The notes: a model not told the origin generated them from the letters alone. Counted from the first letter of the stretch, positions 19,016 to 28,304 are shown. The stretch is DNA of 62,276 nucleotides from an uncultured Bacteroidales bacterium (GCA_900542185.1 UQMZ01000021.1:1-62276), one strand, 5' to 3'. Numbers and translations: made by a program.

Positions 19016-19103
19016 TAGTAGCGCGGGCTGTCCCAGCCGCGCACAGACACGAACAAAAAGCCGATTGACAATAGTAGCGCGGGCTGTCCCAGCCGCGCAC
19101 AGA
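19016..19103 (+). repeat. R1 palindromic repeats, copies 2 and 3, in tandem
   Basis: Two copies of TAGTAGCGCGGGCTGTCCCA followed by GCCGCGCACAGA start at 19016 and 19072, a 56-base period. The sequence after each copy is also similar (ACGA, then CAAAAAGC). Each copy can fold with GCGCGG...CTG against CAGCCGCGC, leaving one bulged base. They occupy the leader of the next gene. Together with the promoter they account for the 298-base gap at 18850-19147. Confidence 0.85.
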
Positions 19104-19147
19104 AAACGACAAAAAGCATATTACAGCATATTACAAAGAATATCAGT

Positions 19148-20710
19148 ATGGTCAAATATCCGGTCAGCGAATCAAGCTTCAGGGAAATTATCAGAGGAGG
19201 ATATAAATACGTGGACAAGACCATGTATATCCATCAGCTTGTGAATACGGGAAAGTTCTATTTCCTGAGCCGTCCTCGGCGTTTCGGCAAGAGCATGCTA
19301 CTATCGACCATGTTCTCGTATTTCAATGCAGACCGCGAACTGTTCAAGGGCCTGGCCTTAGACAGCCTCGAACCGGAGGAATGGACCAAATATCCCGTGC
19401 TTCGACTCGACTTCACCCGTAGCGGTTACAACAACGCCGAGGATCTGCCACGATTCCTTGAAAAAGTGGTTGACGACTGGGAAAAAGAATTTGGAACTTC
19501 ACATCCCGACCAAAACCCTGACTGGCGTTTCGACCAACTTATCCATGATATCCACGACCTTACGGGTCAACAGGTAGTCGTGCTTATCGACGAGTACGAC
19601 AGCCCCATCGTCGACGTCCACGACAAACCGGAACTGGAGAAACTTAACCGCAAGATCCTTCACGACTTCTATCGCGTGATGAAGTCAAATACCGATTGCC
19701 TTAAGTTCGTCTTCCTGACTGGCGTAGGCAAGTTGGGACAGATCAACATCTTCAGTGGCCTGAACAACATAGTCGACATCTCGCTTCTGCCGCAATACTC
19801 AGCCATCTGCGGCATCACGACCCAGGAATTGACCAATAACTTCAAAGAGGGAATCGAGGATTTAGGCTGGGATTCCGGTTGGTCCTACGACGACACCTTA
19901 TTAAGGCTAAAGCAACAGTATGACGGCTACCATTTCTCCAAAAATATGGTGGATATCTATAATCCTTTTAGCCTCGTTAAGGCATTATACTCGAAAAGCA
20001 TCAGCAGCTACTGGTTCCAGTCGGGTACACCTACACGACTTATTCAGGAGTTTCTGAATAATAATCCAGGTAATCCTGATATTGATCTTGAGGGTACCAT
20101 AGTGTCCAGGGATATGCTTGAAAGCGGCGATGTGTTGGGCAACAATCTCGCGCTTACCTGCTTCTATACAGGTTACCTGACCATCAAGGATTATGACGAG
20201 GAATTCGATGAGTTCACTTTGGGGTACCCGAATACAGAGGTCAGAAAGGGCTTTTTCAACAATTTGCTTGAAAAAGTCCGCCATTGGGACGCGCTGAGCT
20301 CAGACAACTTTGTGCGTTCACTTAGACGTTTCATCAGGCAGGACGACATCGAAGGTTTCCTGCAGGAGATGAAATCATTCCTTGCCGGCATTCCGTATAT
20401 GTCGTATACCGACAAGGAGTCGCAATGGCAGAAAGATATATTGATTATCTCGCGTCTGGTAGGCCTGCAGGTGGAAGCGGAGCGGCGCATGTCGTCCGGC
20501 CGCATGGACATGGTATTGGATGGCACCAAGGCCATCTACATCATCGAGTTCAAGTATGGAGGAACGCCCGAAGAAGCGTTGACGCAGATTGACAAAAAAC
20601 AGTATGCCCTCCCCTATCAGAACTCCTTGAACCCCAAACCAGTCGTAAAGGTCGGCGTCAACATCTCCCCCGAGACCCGCACCATCGACGGCTGGATCAT
20701 ACAATCATAA
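19148..20710 (+). CDS. AAA-ATPase-like protein with PD-(D/E)XK nuclease-like C-terminus
   Basis: The 520-residue protein begins with the family start (KYPVSESSFREII...YVDKTMYIHQL). It has a Walker A-like RPRRFGKS (42-49), a Walker B-like VVLIDEYDSP (about 145), and a C-terminal nuclease-like block, GRMDMVLDGTKAIYIIEFK. This is the AAA-ATPase-like/DUF1703 group, abundant and multicopy in Bacteroidales. Its function is unknown, with proposals ranging from defence to mobile-element biology. Codon use looks less GC-rich than in its neighbours, which would fit transfer. Its leader contains two R1 repeats. Confidence 0.85.
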   Translation: MVKYPVSESSFREIIRGGYKYVDKTMYIHQLVNTGKFYFLSRPRRFGKSMLLSTMFSYFNADRELFKGLALDSLEPEEWTKYPVLRLDFTRSGYNNAEDLPRFLEKVVDDWEKEFGTSHPDQNPDWRFDQLIHDIHDLTGQQVVVLIDEYDSPIVDVHDKPELEKLNRKILHDFYRVMKSNTDCLKFVFLTGVGKLGQINIFSGLNNIVDISLLPQYSAICGITTQELTNNFKEGIEDLGWDSGWSYDDTLLRLKQQYDGYHFSKNMVDIYNPFSLVKALYSKSISSYWFQSGTPTRLIQEFLNNNPGNPDIDLEGTIVSRDMLESGDVLGNNLALTCFYTGYLTIKDYDEEFDEFTLGYPNTEVRKGFFNNLLEKVRHWDALSSDNFVRSLRRFIRQDDIEGFLQEMKSFLAGIPYMSYTDKESQWQKDILIISRLVGLQVEAERRMSSGRMDMVLDGTKAIYIIEFKYGGTPEEALTQIDKKQYALPYQNSLNPKPVVKVGVNISPETRTIDGWIIQS

Positions 20711-20772
20711 ACTTATGAAATACCGGCGAGACTTCCCTACTCTTTAAAACCGCCGATACAGGATATGATATT

Positions 20773-20807
20773 AAAAAGGAGGCTGCGTCTGAGCAGTCTC
20801 CCTTTTT
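20773..20807. terminator. Bidirectional terminator between the AAA-ATPase-like gene and eno
   Basis: AAAAAGGAGGCTGC and GCAGTCTCCCTTTTT form a 9-pair stem around loop GTCTGA, with an A-run before and a T-run after. It can end transcription from both converging genes. Confidence 0.85.
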
Positions 20808-20842
20808 GATTGTATGCCCGGATGGTTCCGGGTGGTGGTGTC

Positions 20843-22129
20843 TTACTTTCTGGCAATCTTCTTGTAGCCGTAAACTGCGCGGTCGCCCAGTTCCTCCTCG
20901 ATGCGGAGCAGCTGGTTGTACTTGGCCATACGATCGGAACGGCTTGCGCTACCGGTCTTGATCTGACCTGCGTTCATGGCGACTGCGATGTCTGCGATGG
21001 TGCTGTCCTCGGTCTCGCCCGAACGGTGGGAAATAACGGCTGTGTAGTTGTTGCGCTGTGCCATCTGTACGGCACGGAGTGTCTCGGTCAGCGAACCGAT
21101 CTGGTTAACCTTCACCAGGATCGAATTGGCGCAACCCTCGGCGATACCGCGCTCCAGATACTTAACGTTGGTAACGAACAGGTCGTCGCCAACCAGCTGG
21201 CACTTGCTTCCGATGGCGTCGGTAAGCATCTTCCAGCCTTCCCAGTCGTTCTCTGCCATACCGTCCTCGATGGAGTCGATAGGATACTTGCTGATAAGCT
21301 CCTCCAGGAACTTAACCTGCTCGGCGCTGGTGCGCTTGGGAGCGTCGGGACCCTGCTTCCAGGTGTAGTCGTAAACGCCGTCCTTGTAGAACTCGGAGCT
21401 GGCGACGTCCAGACCTATCGTAACGTCCTTGCCGGGAACATAACCTGCATCCTCGATAGCCTTAACGATGGTGCTGAGTGCATCCTCGGTGCCGTCCAGG
21501 TTGGGAGCGAAACCACCCTCGTCGCCCACTGCGGTGCTCAGGCCGCGGGCCTTCAGCACTTTCTTCAGGTGATGGAACACCTCGGTGCCCATGCGAATAC
21601 CCTCCTTGAAGCAGCATGCGCCGACGGGACGGATCATGAACTCCTGGAAGCAGATGGGAGCGTCGCTGTGTGCGCCACCGTTGATGATGTTCATCATCGG
21701 AACGGGAAGTACGTATGTGTCGCAGCCACCGATGTAGCGGTACAGAGGCATGTCGAGATAGTTGGCTGCTGCCTTGGCAACTGCCAGCGATACGCCCAGG
21801 ATTGCGTTGGCGCCAAGGTTGGACTTGGTGTCGGTGCCGTCCAGGTCGATCATGATCTTGTCAATGCCTATCTGATCCAGTGCGCTGTGGCCGATCAGAG
21901 CCTCGGCGATAGGACCGTTTACGTTGGCCACGGCCTTCGTAACGCCTTTGCCCATGTAACGCTTGGGATCGTTGTCACGCAGCTCCAGAGCCTCGTTCAC
22001 ACCGGTCGATGCACCCGACGGTACGGCTGCACGGCCCATGACGCCGCTCTCCAGATATACGTCTACCTCTACTGTGGGATTGCCGCGGGAATCAAGTATC
22101 TCGCGTCCGATTACTTTCTCAATTTTCAT
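20843..22129 (-). CDS. eno: Enolase
   Basis: The 428-residue enzyme has the full family length and motifs: an N-terminal EILDSRGNPTVEVDV, catalytic-domain SHRSGETEDSTIADIAVA, and ILVKVNQIGSLTET around the active-site lysine. It converts 2-phosphoglycerate to phosphoenolpyruvate with magnesium. It is monocistronic here, ending at the bidirectional terminator at 20773-20807. A TAATTTTG promoter element lies about 145 bases upstream, leaving an unusually long leader. Confidence 0.98.
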   Translation of the reverse strand: MKIEKVIGREILDSRGNPTVEVDVYLESGVMGRAAVPSGASTGVNEALELRDNDPKRYMGKGVTKAVANVNGPIAEALIGHSALDQIGIDKIMIDLDGTDTKSNLGANAILGVSLAVAKAAANYLDMPLYRYIGGCDTYVLPVPMMNIINGGAHSDAPICFQEFMIRPVGACCFKEGIRMGTEVFHHLKKVLKARGLSTAVGDEGGFAPNLDGTEDALSTIVKAIEDAGYVPGKDVTIGLDVASSEFYKDGVYDYTWKQGPDAPKRTSAEQVKFLEELISKYPIDSIEDGMAENDWEGWKMLTDAIGSKCQLVGDDLFVTNVKYLERGIAEGCANSILVKVNQIGSLTETLRAVQMAQRNNYTAVISHRSGETEDSTIADIAVAMNAGQIKTGSASRSDRMAKYNQLLRIEEELGDRAVYGYKKIARK

Positions 22130-22274
22130 CGCTTTGATATTTATTTATATCTATTATAGGATTTGTGTCTAATTTTCGGGTTTCTTCTTACTGCGGACTC
22201 TTGTCCGATTCACAATTTTTGTCTAAATTTGAATGCCGGACAGCGGCACGCCATGTCGCGCCCGTTCCGTACCG

Positions 22275-22282
22275 CAAAATTA
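22275..22282 (-). promoter_or_regulatory. -7 element upstream of eno
   Basis: The minus strand reads TAATTTTG. If used, the eno transcript starts near 22268 with a leader of roughly 140 bases. I see no riboswitch-like structure in it. Confidence 0.5.
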
Positions 22283-22346
22283 CTAATTTTTTCTCAATTA
22301 AGAAACTGTTTAAATTTATTTCAAACAATTTAATACCCGCTAATTA

Positions 22347-23747
22347 ATGACAGAAGCCGAAAGCGCCGAAAAATTATATCGCGCGGCCTTGGCCACGTTG
22401 CCCTTCACGCTCCTGGACCAGCAGGACGAGGTGTTGAAACGAATGTGCCTGTTCGCGGTGTCCGACACGCCCGGCGAGGTGTTCGTGCTGAACGGCTATG
22501 CGGGCACGGGCAAGACGTCGCTTGTCGGCGCGCTGATCAAGGCTCTTGACGCATCGAAGCGCAAGACCGTGGTACTTGCTCCCACGGGACGCGGCGCCAA
22601 GGTGGCGTCGGGCATGTCGGCACATCCCGCCGGCACCATACACCGCCGGCTGTTCCGGCCCGATATGTCGGACGCCTCCGGCATGCGCTATGTCGTGGCG
22701 CCAAACCAGAGCCGCGACACGCTGTTTATCGTTGACGAAGCGTCGCTGATAGCCGATTCCAAGGGGCCGGACTCTCTGTTGGCAATGCTGGTGAAGCATG
22801 TGTATTCGGCTCCCGGCTGCAAGATGCTTCTGATGGGCGACGAGGCCCAGCTTCCGCCCGTGGGCCAGACTATTGCCAATGCCATGAATCCGGACAGGTT
22901 GCGCAGTCTTGGCCTTATACCTCATTGTCATGTTCTGGACGTAGCGATGCGTCAGGATTCCGAATCGGGCATCATACACAACGCCACACTGATGCGCCAT
23001 CTGCTCTACCACCCCGACACGCGGATGCAGCCATGCATCGATGCGGGTGGATTCAGCGACGTTAGATTCATCTCGTCGCGCGAGCTTCCCGACGAACTTG
23101 CCGCATCCTATTCGTCGGTGGGACAAGAGGAGACTCTGATAATAACCCGCGCCAACTGGCGCGCCAACGATTTCAATCAGGCGATCCGCCAGCAGGTGTT
23201 CGATTACGACAGTCCCGTGTCACGCGGCGACCGGCTCGTTATAACTAAAAACGATTACTTCTGGGGCAAGCGGAACGGTCGCAACGGCCTCATAGCCAAC
23301 GGCGACATGGCCGAAGTGACATGGACCGGCCGCACCGAGAAGGTATATGGACGATACTTCACGGAAGTTGAGCTCCAGTTCGGCGACGGTCGTATCATCA
23401 ACGCGCAGCTGATGCTGCGCAGCCTCATGACAAAGGGCTCGTCCATCCCCCGCGAGGAAATGGAGCGGTTCATGAACCGCATCATGGCCGATACCGAAGG
23501 TGTATTGTCGGAGAAGATAGCTGCGGCGTTGAACAGCCCGTATTACAACGCGCTGCAGGCCAAGTACGCCTATTGCGTCACCTGCCACAAGGCGCAGGGA
23601 GGCGAATGGAAGCACGTGTACATCGACATGGGCGGCATCGACCCGGAGGCATTGGGCCCGGAATTCTACCGCTGGATATACACCGCCATAACGCGCGCCA
23701 CGCAGCGGGTCTACTTCGTGAACCCGACCATCCCGGTCATTGAATAA
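22347..23747 (+). CDS. RecD-like DNA helicase
   Basis: The 466-residue protein has Walker A NGYAGTGKT (about 49-57), Walker B TLFIVDEAS, a MGDEAQLPPVG motif and the C-terminal AYCVTCHKAQGGEWKHVYID plus YTAITRATQRVYFV. These are superfamily 1B motifs of the RecD/exonuclease V alpha group, so it should be a 5'-3' DNA helicase. It is short for RecD2 and lacks a long N-terminal region. No recB or recC is adjacent. Similar single-gene RecD-like helicases are common in Bacteroidales; the pathway is not evident from context. Confidence 0.88.
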   Translation: MTEAESAEKLYRAALATLPFTLLDQQDEVLKRMCLFAVSDTPGEVFVLNGYAGTGKTSLVGALIKALDASKRKTVVLAPTGRGAKVASGMSAHPAGTIHRRLFRPDMSDASGMRYVVAPNQSRDTLFIVDEASLIADSKGPDSLLAMLVKHVYSAPGCKMLLMGDEAQLPPVGQTIANAMNPDRLRSLGLIPHCHVLDVAMRQDSESGIIHNATLMRHLLYHPDTRMQPCIDAGGFSDVRFISSRELPDELAASYSSVGQEETLIITRANWRANDFNQAIRQQVFDYDSPVSRGDRLVITKNDYFWGKRNGRNGLIANGDMAEVTWTGRTEKVYGRYFTEVELQFGDGRIINAQLMLRSLMTKGSSIPREEMERFMNRIMADTEGVLSEKIAAALNSPYYNALQAKYAYCVTCHKAQGGEWKHVYIDMGGIDPEALGPEFYRWIYTAITRATQRVYFVNPTIPVIE

Positions 23748-23751
23748 TTCT

Positions 23752-23810
23752 CGATTCATCAGGATTAATCGGGATTAATCGAGATAATCAGGATTAATCT
23801 TGATTCTCGA
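23752..23810 (+). repeat. Ten-base tandem repeat built on GATTAATC
   Basis: Six degenerate units follow one another: GATTCATC, GATTAATC, GATTAATC, GATAATC, GATTAATC and GATTCTCG, beginning at about 23753, 23763, 23773, 23783, 23792 and 23802. GATTAATC is self-complementary. The period is one helical turn. The array lies between the RecD-like stop codon and the terminator. Confidence 0.8.
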
Positions 23811-23821
23811 GAATAAATAAC

Positions 23822-23851
23822 AAAAAAGGAGCGGATATCCGCTCCTTTTTT
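23822..23851. terminator. Bidirectional terminator between the RecD-like gene and tsf
   Basis: AAAAAAGGAGCGG, ATAT and CCGCTCCTTTTTT make a perfect palindrome with A- and T-runs on either side, suitable for stopping transcription in both directions. Confidence 0.92.
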
Positions 23852-23869
23852 CTATAATCAGTGTCTCGA

Positions 23870-24862
23870 TTAGTCTGCGTTGAGATTCACGCGGCAGAAG
23901 GAAACCACTGTCAGGCCCTTCATCTCGCCGTTCAGGTACTCCTTCACGGTCTTCTTGGCGTCGCGGTGATACTCCTGCTCCAGCAGCACGCTCTCCTTGA
24001 AGAACTTGTTCAGACGGCCGTTGGCGATGTTCTGAATCATCTGTTCGGGGAGGTTTGCGGCCTTGGCCTCTGCAGCCTCTTTCATCACCTTGCGGCCCAG
24101 CTCAGCGTCCTCGGCGGTGATCCAGCCCTTGGTGATGTTGCTCTCGATGTGATCCTCGCTGTCGAAGTGGTTGGGGTTCAGACCGGCCTTCTTCAGTGCC
24201 ACCTCGGCGGCCTTCTTGATCTGCTCCTCTTTAGTCTTCTCTATAGCGATCTCCAGCTCGCGGTCAACGATGTCCTTAGGAACGTCGTCGCGGCTTACCG
24301 ATACGGGGTTCATGGCTGCTACCTGCATAGCCACTTCCTTACCTACCTCGGCGGGTACGTCGGGAAGGTTGAAGCCTACGATGGTGGCGAGCTTATTGCC
24401 TAAATGCTCGTAGCTGCATACGCTGGGAGCCTCGAGGCAAGCGTAGTCTCCGAGCTCCATCTTCTCACCGGTCTTACCGATCTCGTCAGTGATGTGCTCT
24501 GCTACGGTACGGCCGTCGATCTTCAGGTCCTTCAGTTCCTCGGTGCTCTTGCACTTAGCCTCCAGAGCGGCGTTGAGGATGGTCTTGGCCAGGGCGCGGA
24601 ACGACTCGTTCTTTGCGACGAAGTCGGTCTCGCACTTCAGCGTGGCGATAGCTGCGAAGTCACCGTTGGTGCCTGCGAACACGCAACCCTCGGCGGCGTT
24701 GCGGGCCTCGCGCTTGGCGGCTACTGCCTGACCCTTCTTACGTATGATTTCGATGGCTGCCTCGATGTCGCCGTTGGTCTCGGCCAGGGCGTTCTTGCAG
24801 TCCATCATGCCTGCGCCTGTCATGGTGCGCAGTTTCTTGATATCTTCTATGTTTACTGCCAT
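23870..24862 (-). CDS. tsf: Elongation factor Ts
   Basis: The 330-residue protein begins MAVNIEDIKKLRTMTGAGMMDCKNAL, the EF-Ts N-terminal UBA-like domain, with GCVFAGTNGDFAAIATLKCE and DFVAKNESF in the core. It exchanges GDP for GTP on EF-Tu. I start at ATG 24862; an in-frame opening further upstream only reads into the end of rpsB in the wrong frame. It is the last gene of rplM-rpsI-rpsB-tsf, 40 bases after rpsB, and ends at the terminator at 23822-23851. Confidence 0.97.
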   Translation of the reverse strand: MAVNIEDIKKLRTMTGAGMMDCKNALAETNGDIEAAIEIIRKKGQAVAAKREARNAAEGCVFAGTNGDFAAIATLKCETDFVAKNESFRALAKTILNAALEAKCKSTEELKDLKIDGRTVAEHITDEIGKTGEKMELGDYACLEAPSVCSYEHLGNKLATIVGFNLPDVPAEVGKEVAMQVAAMNPVSVSRDDVPKDIVDRELEIAIEKTKEEQIKKAAEVALKKAGLNPNHFDSEDHIESNITKGWITAEDAELGRKVMKEAAEAKAANLPEQMIQNIANGRLNKFFKESVLLEQEYHRDAKKTVKEYLNGEMKGLTVVSFCRVNLNAD

Positions 24863-24902
24863 AGCTTTGTTTGCTATTAAAATGTTACTCGACCTTGCGA
24901 GA

Positions 24903-25763
24903 TTACTCGGCGTTGGGAGCCTCCTCGGCGGGAGCCTCTTCTGTCTTGGGGGCCTCGGCTGCGGGAGCTTCCTCAGCCTTGGGAGCCTCGTTGCGGCGTA
25001 CGCGACGACGCTTGGCGGGTGCGGCGTTCTCGCCATCCTCGCCTTCCTTGCCCTCGGGAGCGTCCAGCTTCTCTACCTTGCGCTCCTCCAGACCCTCGGC
25101 CATGGCGCTGCACACTGCCTCGAGGATAACCTCGATGCTCTTCGATGCGTCATCGTTGGCGGGAATCACGAAGTCGATGTCCTCAGGATTGGAGTTGGTG
25201 TCGACGATACCGAACACGGGTATGCCCAGACGCTTTGCCTCGGCTACGGCGATGTGCTCCTTCATTACGTCAACCACGAACAGAGCGGAGGGAAGACGGT
25301 TCAGGTCGGCGATCGATCCGAGGTTCTTCTCCAGCTTTGCGCGCTGACGTGTGATCTGCAGCTTTTCGCGCTTCGACAGGTTGTCGAAGGTGCCGTCCTT
25401 GGTCATCTTGTCGATGGTGGTCATCTTCTTCACGGCCTTGCGGATGGTGGGGAAGTTGGTGAGCATACCGCCGGGCCAGCGCTCGATAACGAAAGGCATT
25501 CCGATTGCCTTAGCCTTGTCGGCGATAGCCTCCTTGGCCTGCTTCTTGGTGGCTACGAACAGCACTTTCTTGCCGCTCTTGGCCATCTGACGCAGGGCTG
25601 CGCTTGCCTCGTCGATCTTGGCTGCTGTCTTGTACAGGTCGATGATATGTATGCCGTTGCGCTCCATAAAGATATAAGGAGCCATTGCGGGATTCCATTT
25701 GCGCTTGAGGTGTCCGAAGTGACATCCGGCCTCAACAAGCTGTTCGAATGTGGGTGTTGCCAT
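24903..25763 (-). CDS. rpsB: Small ribosomal subunit protein uS2, with acidic tail
   Basis: The 286-residue protein starts MATPTFEQLVEAGCHFGHLKRKWNP, typical of uS2, with RWPGGMLTNFPTIRKAV and PVFGIVDTNSNPEDIDFVIPANDDA later. It binds the 30S subunit last and is required for bS1 docking. After about residue 235 the protein continues as a tail rich in Ala, Glu and Pro with a basic KRRRVRRNE patch, longer than in E. coli (241 residues) and likely disordered. It is third in the rplM-rpsI-rpsB-tsf operon. Confidence 0.97.
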   Translation of the reverse strand: MATPTFEQLVEAGCHFGHLKRKWNPAMAPYIFMERNGIHIIDLYKTAAKIDEASAALRQMAKSGKKVLFVATKKQAKEAIADKAKAIGMPFVIERWPGGMLTNFPTIRKAVKKMTTIDKMTKDGTFDNLSKREKLQITRQRAKLEKNLGSIADLNRLPSALFVVDVMKEHIAVAEAKRLGIPVFGIVDTNSNPEDIDFVIPANDDASKSIEVILEAVCSAMAEGLEERKVEKLDAPEGKEGEDGENAAPAKRRRVRRNEAPKAEEAPAAEAPKTEEAPAEEAPNAE

Positions 25764-25876
25764 TCTTTTGTAATGTGTTTGTTTACGTTCTTGGGGTTAA
25801 TTGGTGTTAACAACCGCGAAGTAGGGAACGTGTCCATCTCCGCAGTTTAGATACTAAACTCTCTTTCAGATTCAGC

Positions 25877-26269
<393 letters not shown>

Positions 26270-26275
26270 CTTCGT

Positions 26276-26752
26276 TTACTTCTTTTTATTAAGGTCAAGA
26301 ACTTCGGGATTTTTGTCGGCGAACGGATGTTCCGGACCGTTGAACACGTGCAGGTTGGTCAGCTGCTTCGCACCAAGCTTGTTCTTGGGGAGCATGCCTT
26401 TCACCACTTTGATGAACAACGGATGCTTGCCCTGCATCGTCACCTTGTACGACTTCTTCATCAGGTCGCCGGGAGTGTAGGCGCGCTGTCCGCCGGGATA
26501 GCCGGTGAAACGCAGATATTCGCGCTTCTCCATCTTGCCGCCGTTCAGTTTTACCTTATCGGCGTTGATGATGATCACGTAGTCGCCACAGTCCATGTAC
26601 GGAGTGTAGTCCGGCTTGTTCTTGCCGCGGAGTATCTTGGAGACTTCCGAGCACAAACGTCCCAATACCATATCGGTCGCATCGATCAACACCCACTTCT
26701 TCTGTATTGTCTCGGGTGTCGCTCCAAGCGTCTTGTAACTTAATGTATCCAC
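26276..26752 (-). CDS. rplM: Large ribosomal subunit protein uL13
   Basis: The 158-residue protein reads MDTLSYKTLGATPETIQKKW, then DATDMVLGRLCSEVSKILRGKNK and CGDYVIIINADKV, all uL13 hallmarks. The initiator is GTG at 26750-26752; the family N-terminus MDTLSYKT is conserved in Bacteroidales, so no ATG further in is expected. It is the first gene of the rplM-rpsI-rpsB-tsf operon, and a promoter lies about 110 bases upstream. uL13 is an early assembly protein of the 50S subunit. Confidence 0.97.
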   Translation of the reverse strand: MDTLSYKTLGATPETIQKKWVLIDATDMVLGRLCSEVSKILRGKNKPDYTPYMDCGDYVIIINADKVKLNGGKMEKREYLRFTGYPGGQRAYTPGDLMKKSYKVTMQGKHPLFIKVVKGMLPKNKLGAKQLTNLHVFNGPEHPFADKNPEVLDLNKKK

Positions 26753-26858
26753 TTCTTTAAGTAAGATTAAAATATTTGTCCCTCTCTTTCAGCAAGTTGC
26801 CAGGCCAATGACAGACTCGCATCCCCGAAAGGGCTCGATTTTGGATATAATCGGCTCG

Positions 26859-26889
26859 CAAAATTACAAAAAATTCCCCAAACCACAAA
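26859..26889 (-). promoter_or_regulatory. Promoter of the rplM-rpsI-rpsB-tsf operon
   Basis: On the minus strand TTTG (26889-26886) and TAATTTTG (26866-26859) are 19 bases apart, a full match to the Bacteroidota pattern. The leader of about 100 bases contains a CGAGCCCTTTCGGGG stretch that can pair locally and might be a regulatory element for the operon. Confidence 0.75.
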
Positions 26890-26901
26890 ATAAATTTTAT
26901 T

Positions 26902-27885
26902 TTACAGTTTGCGGGTAAAGAGTCGGGTCATCAGGGAATTAAATCTGAAGCGGAAATCGAAATGAAATGACTTGAGGGGCGTCAGCAACGGACGGAACTC
27001 CGGTGTCTCGGGATTGACGAACAGGCGCAACTGACCGGGATGACACTTCACCTGTATCGTCTCGGGCATCATGATCGGGTCGCCGTCAATATGCGCCGGC
27101 CCCGGTTCGTGGCAGATGACGGCCTTCTCCACCTGCATGGTCTGCACCAGCACGTTGCGCTTGATGTAGCCGGTCAGCATGTCCACGCCGACAATGGCGC
27201 GTGTCAGCGGATTGCCTGCATGGATAATGGTTACGTCCAGCAGGCCGTCACGCAATGATGCGTCGGGGGCGATATAGGCGTTGTTGCCGTACTGCGAGGC
27301 GTTGCACACCGCTATCAGGAACGCCTTTACCTTTATGGTGCGCCCTCCCGTCGTAATGCTGTATTCCTTAGGCTCGTATTTGATGTATTTGCCGAACACG
27401 GCGCGGATGTAGGATTTCAGGCCGCGGTGCTTCATCGAGGCGAAAGCCTGGCTCACGGCGGCGTCGAAACCGAGTCCGAACGTACAGAAAAACGGCAGGT
27501 CGTTGGCTGTGCCGTAGTCGCAGGGCTGCGGATTGTCCAGGGCTATGATGCGTAACGCGTTGTCAATGTCGATGGACAGATCCAAGTGGCGCGCCAGCCC
27601 GTTGCCCGACCCGCGCGGTATTATGCCAAGGATGACGGGCGTGCCGCGCAATGCTCCGGCCACCTCGTTGACGGTGCCGTCGCCGCCGGCGGCAATCACG
27701 GCATAATAATGCTGCTGCACCGCCTCGCGCGCCAGACGTGCGCAGTCGCCGGGCCCCGTGCTCTTACACACCACCACCTCTCGTTCCGGCCCTTCCAGAG
27801 CCTCGCGCACACGCCGCTCCACATCCGACACCATCCCGGTGCCGGATATCGGATTTATTATCAGCATGTATCGCTTCCTGAGCAT
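26902..27885 (-). CDS. Diacylglycerol-kinase-type lipid kinase
   Basis: The 327-residue protein has the YegS/DgkB fold markers: MLIINPISG near the start, GGDGTVNEVAG at 67-77, GIIPRGSGNGLARHL and FGLGFDAAVS. The family phosphorylates lipids such as diacylglycerol at the membrane face, or undecaprenol-like substrates in some branches. I start at ATG 27885; an upstream extension would read through AT-rich promoter-like DNA and an R1 repeat. Its 3' end lies close to the ribosomal-operon promoter. Substrate is not determinable from sequence. Confidence 0.88.
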   Translation of the reverse strand: MLRKRYMLIINPISGTGMVSDVERRVREALEGPEREVVVCKSTGPGDCARLAREAVQQHYYAVIAAGGDGTVNEVAGALRGTPVILGIIPRGSGNGLARHLDLSIDIDNALRIIALDNPQPCDYGTANDLPFFCTFGLGFDAAVSQAFASMKHRGLKSYIRAVFGKYIKYEPKEYSITTGGRTIKVKAFLIAVCNASQYGNNAYIAPDASLRDGLLDVTIIHAGNPLTRAIVGVDMLTGYIKRNVLVQTMQVEKAVICHEPGPAHIDGDPIMMPETIQVKCHPGQLRLFVNPETPEFRPLLTPLKSFHFDFRFRFNSLMTRLFTRKL

Positions 27886-27977
27886 ATTCAACTTGGACTT
27901 TTCTTTCCTTATAACATATTTTAATATAAAAAAATTGTACCGACACCCTCCGAAAGCAGAGGACAATCGCAAACTCT

Positions 27978-28089
27978 TAGTAGCGTGGGCTGTCCCCGGC
28001 CGCGCATAAAACACGGATCAAATGCCTTACGATAATATTAATTGGCTTTTTTCGTTTCTATGCGCGGCTGGGGACAGCCTGCGCTACTA
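27978..28089. repeat. R1 palindromic repeats, copies 4 and 5, as an inverted pair
   Basis: A forward copy (27978-28010, TAGTAGCGTGGGCTGTCCCC...) and a reverse copy (28059-28089, ...GGGGACAGCCTGCGCTACTA) face each other across 48 bases, the layout of a BIME-type REP pair. The two arms can pair with each other over about 30 bases. Both share C/T changes not seen in copies 1-3. Confidence 0.82.
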
Positions 28090-28304
28090 TTCGCCATGGA
28101 AGAGAGAGGGGATGTTATTATTAAAATAATACGCATCATGCAGTTTTATCGTCAAAAATGAATCAATATTTACAATTTCGAAGTGCTTTAATTGTTAATA
28201 TATATGAATTAGGTTGCAAAATGACACCCAACTTAGAAAAAGCGTTAAATCAAGTGCAATATAATGCTCTAAATTAAAAATATGTTGCATAACATATAAA
28301 TAAA

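Noticed and set aside
20810..22159. A 449-codon plus-strand frame opposite enolase
   Set aside because: It mirrors the eno gene, whose family identity is certain, and its sequence has no known domain. In GC-rich genes, third-position bias leaves long open frames on the other strand.
24863..25036. Longer N-terminus for EF-Ts
   Set aside because: The extra residues come from the rpsB 3' region read in another frame; the protein family begins at the ATG at 24862.
27886..28014. Longer N-terminus for the lipid kinase
   Set aside because: The extension reads an R1 repeat and AT-rich promoter-like DNA; the conserved fold begins at MLIINP.
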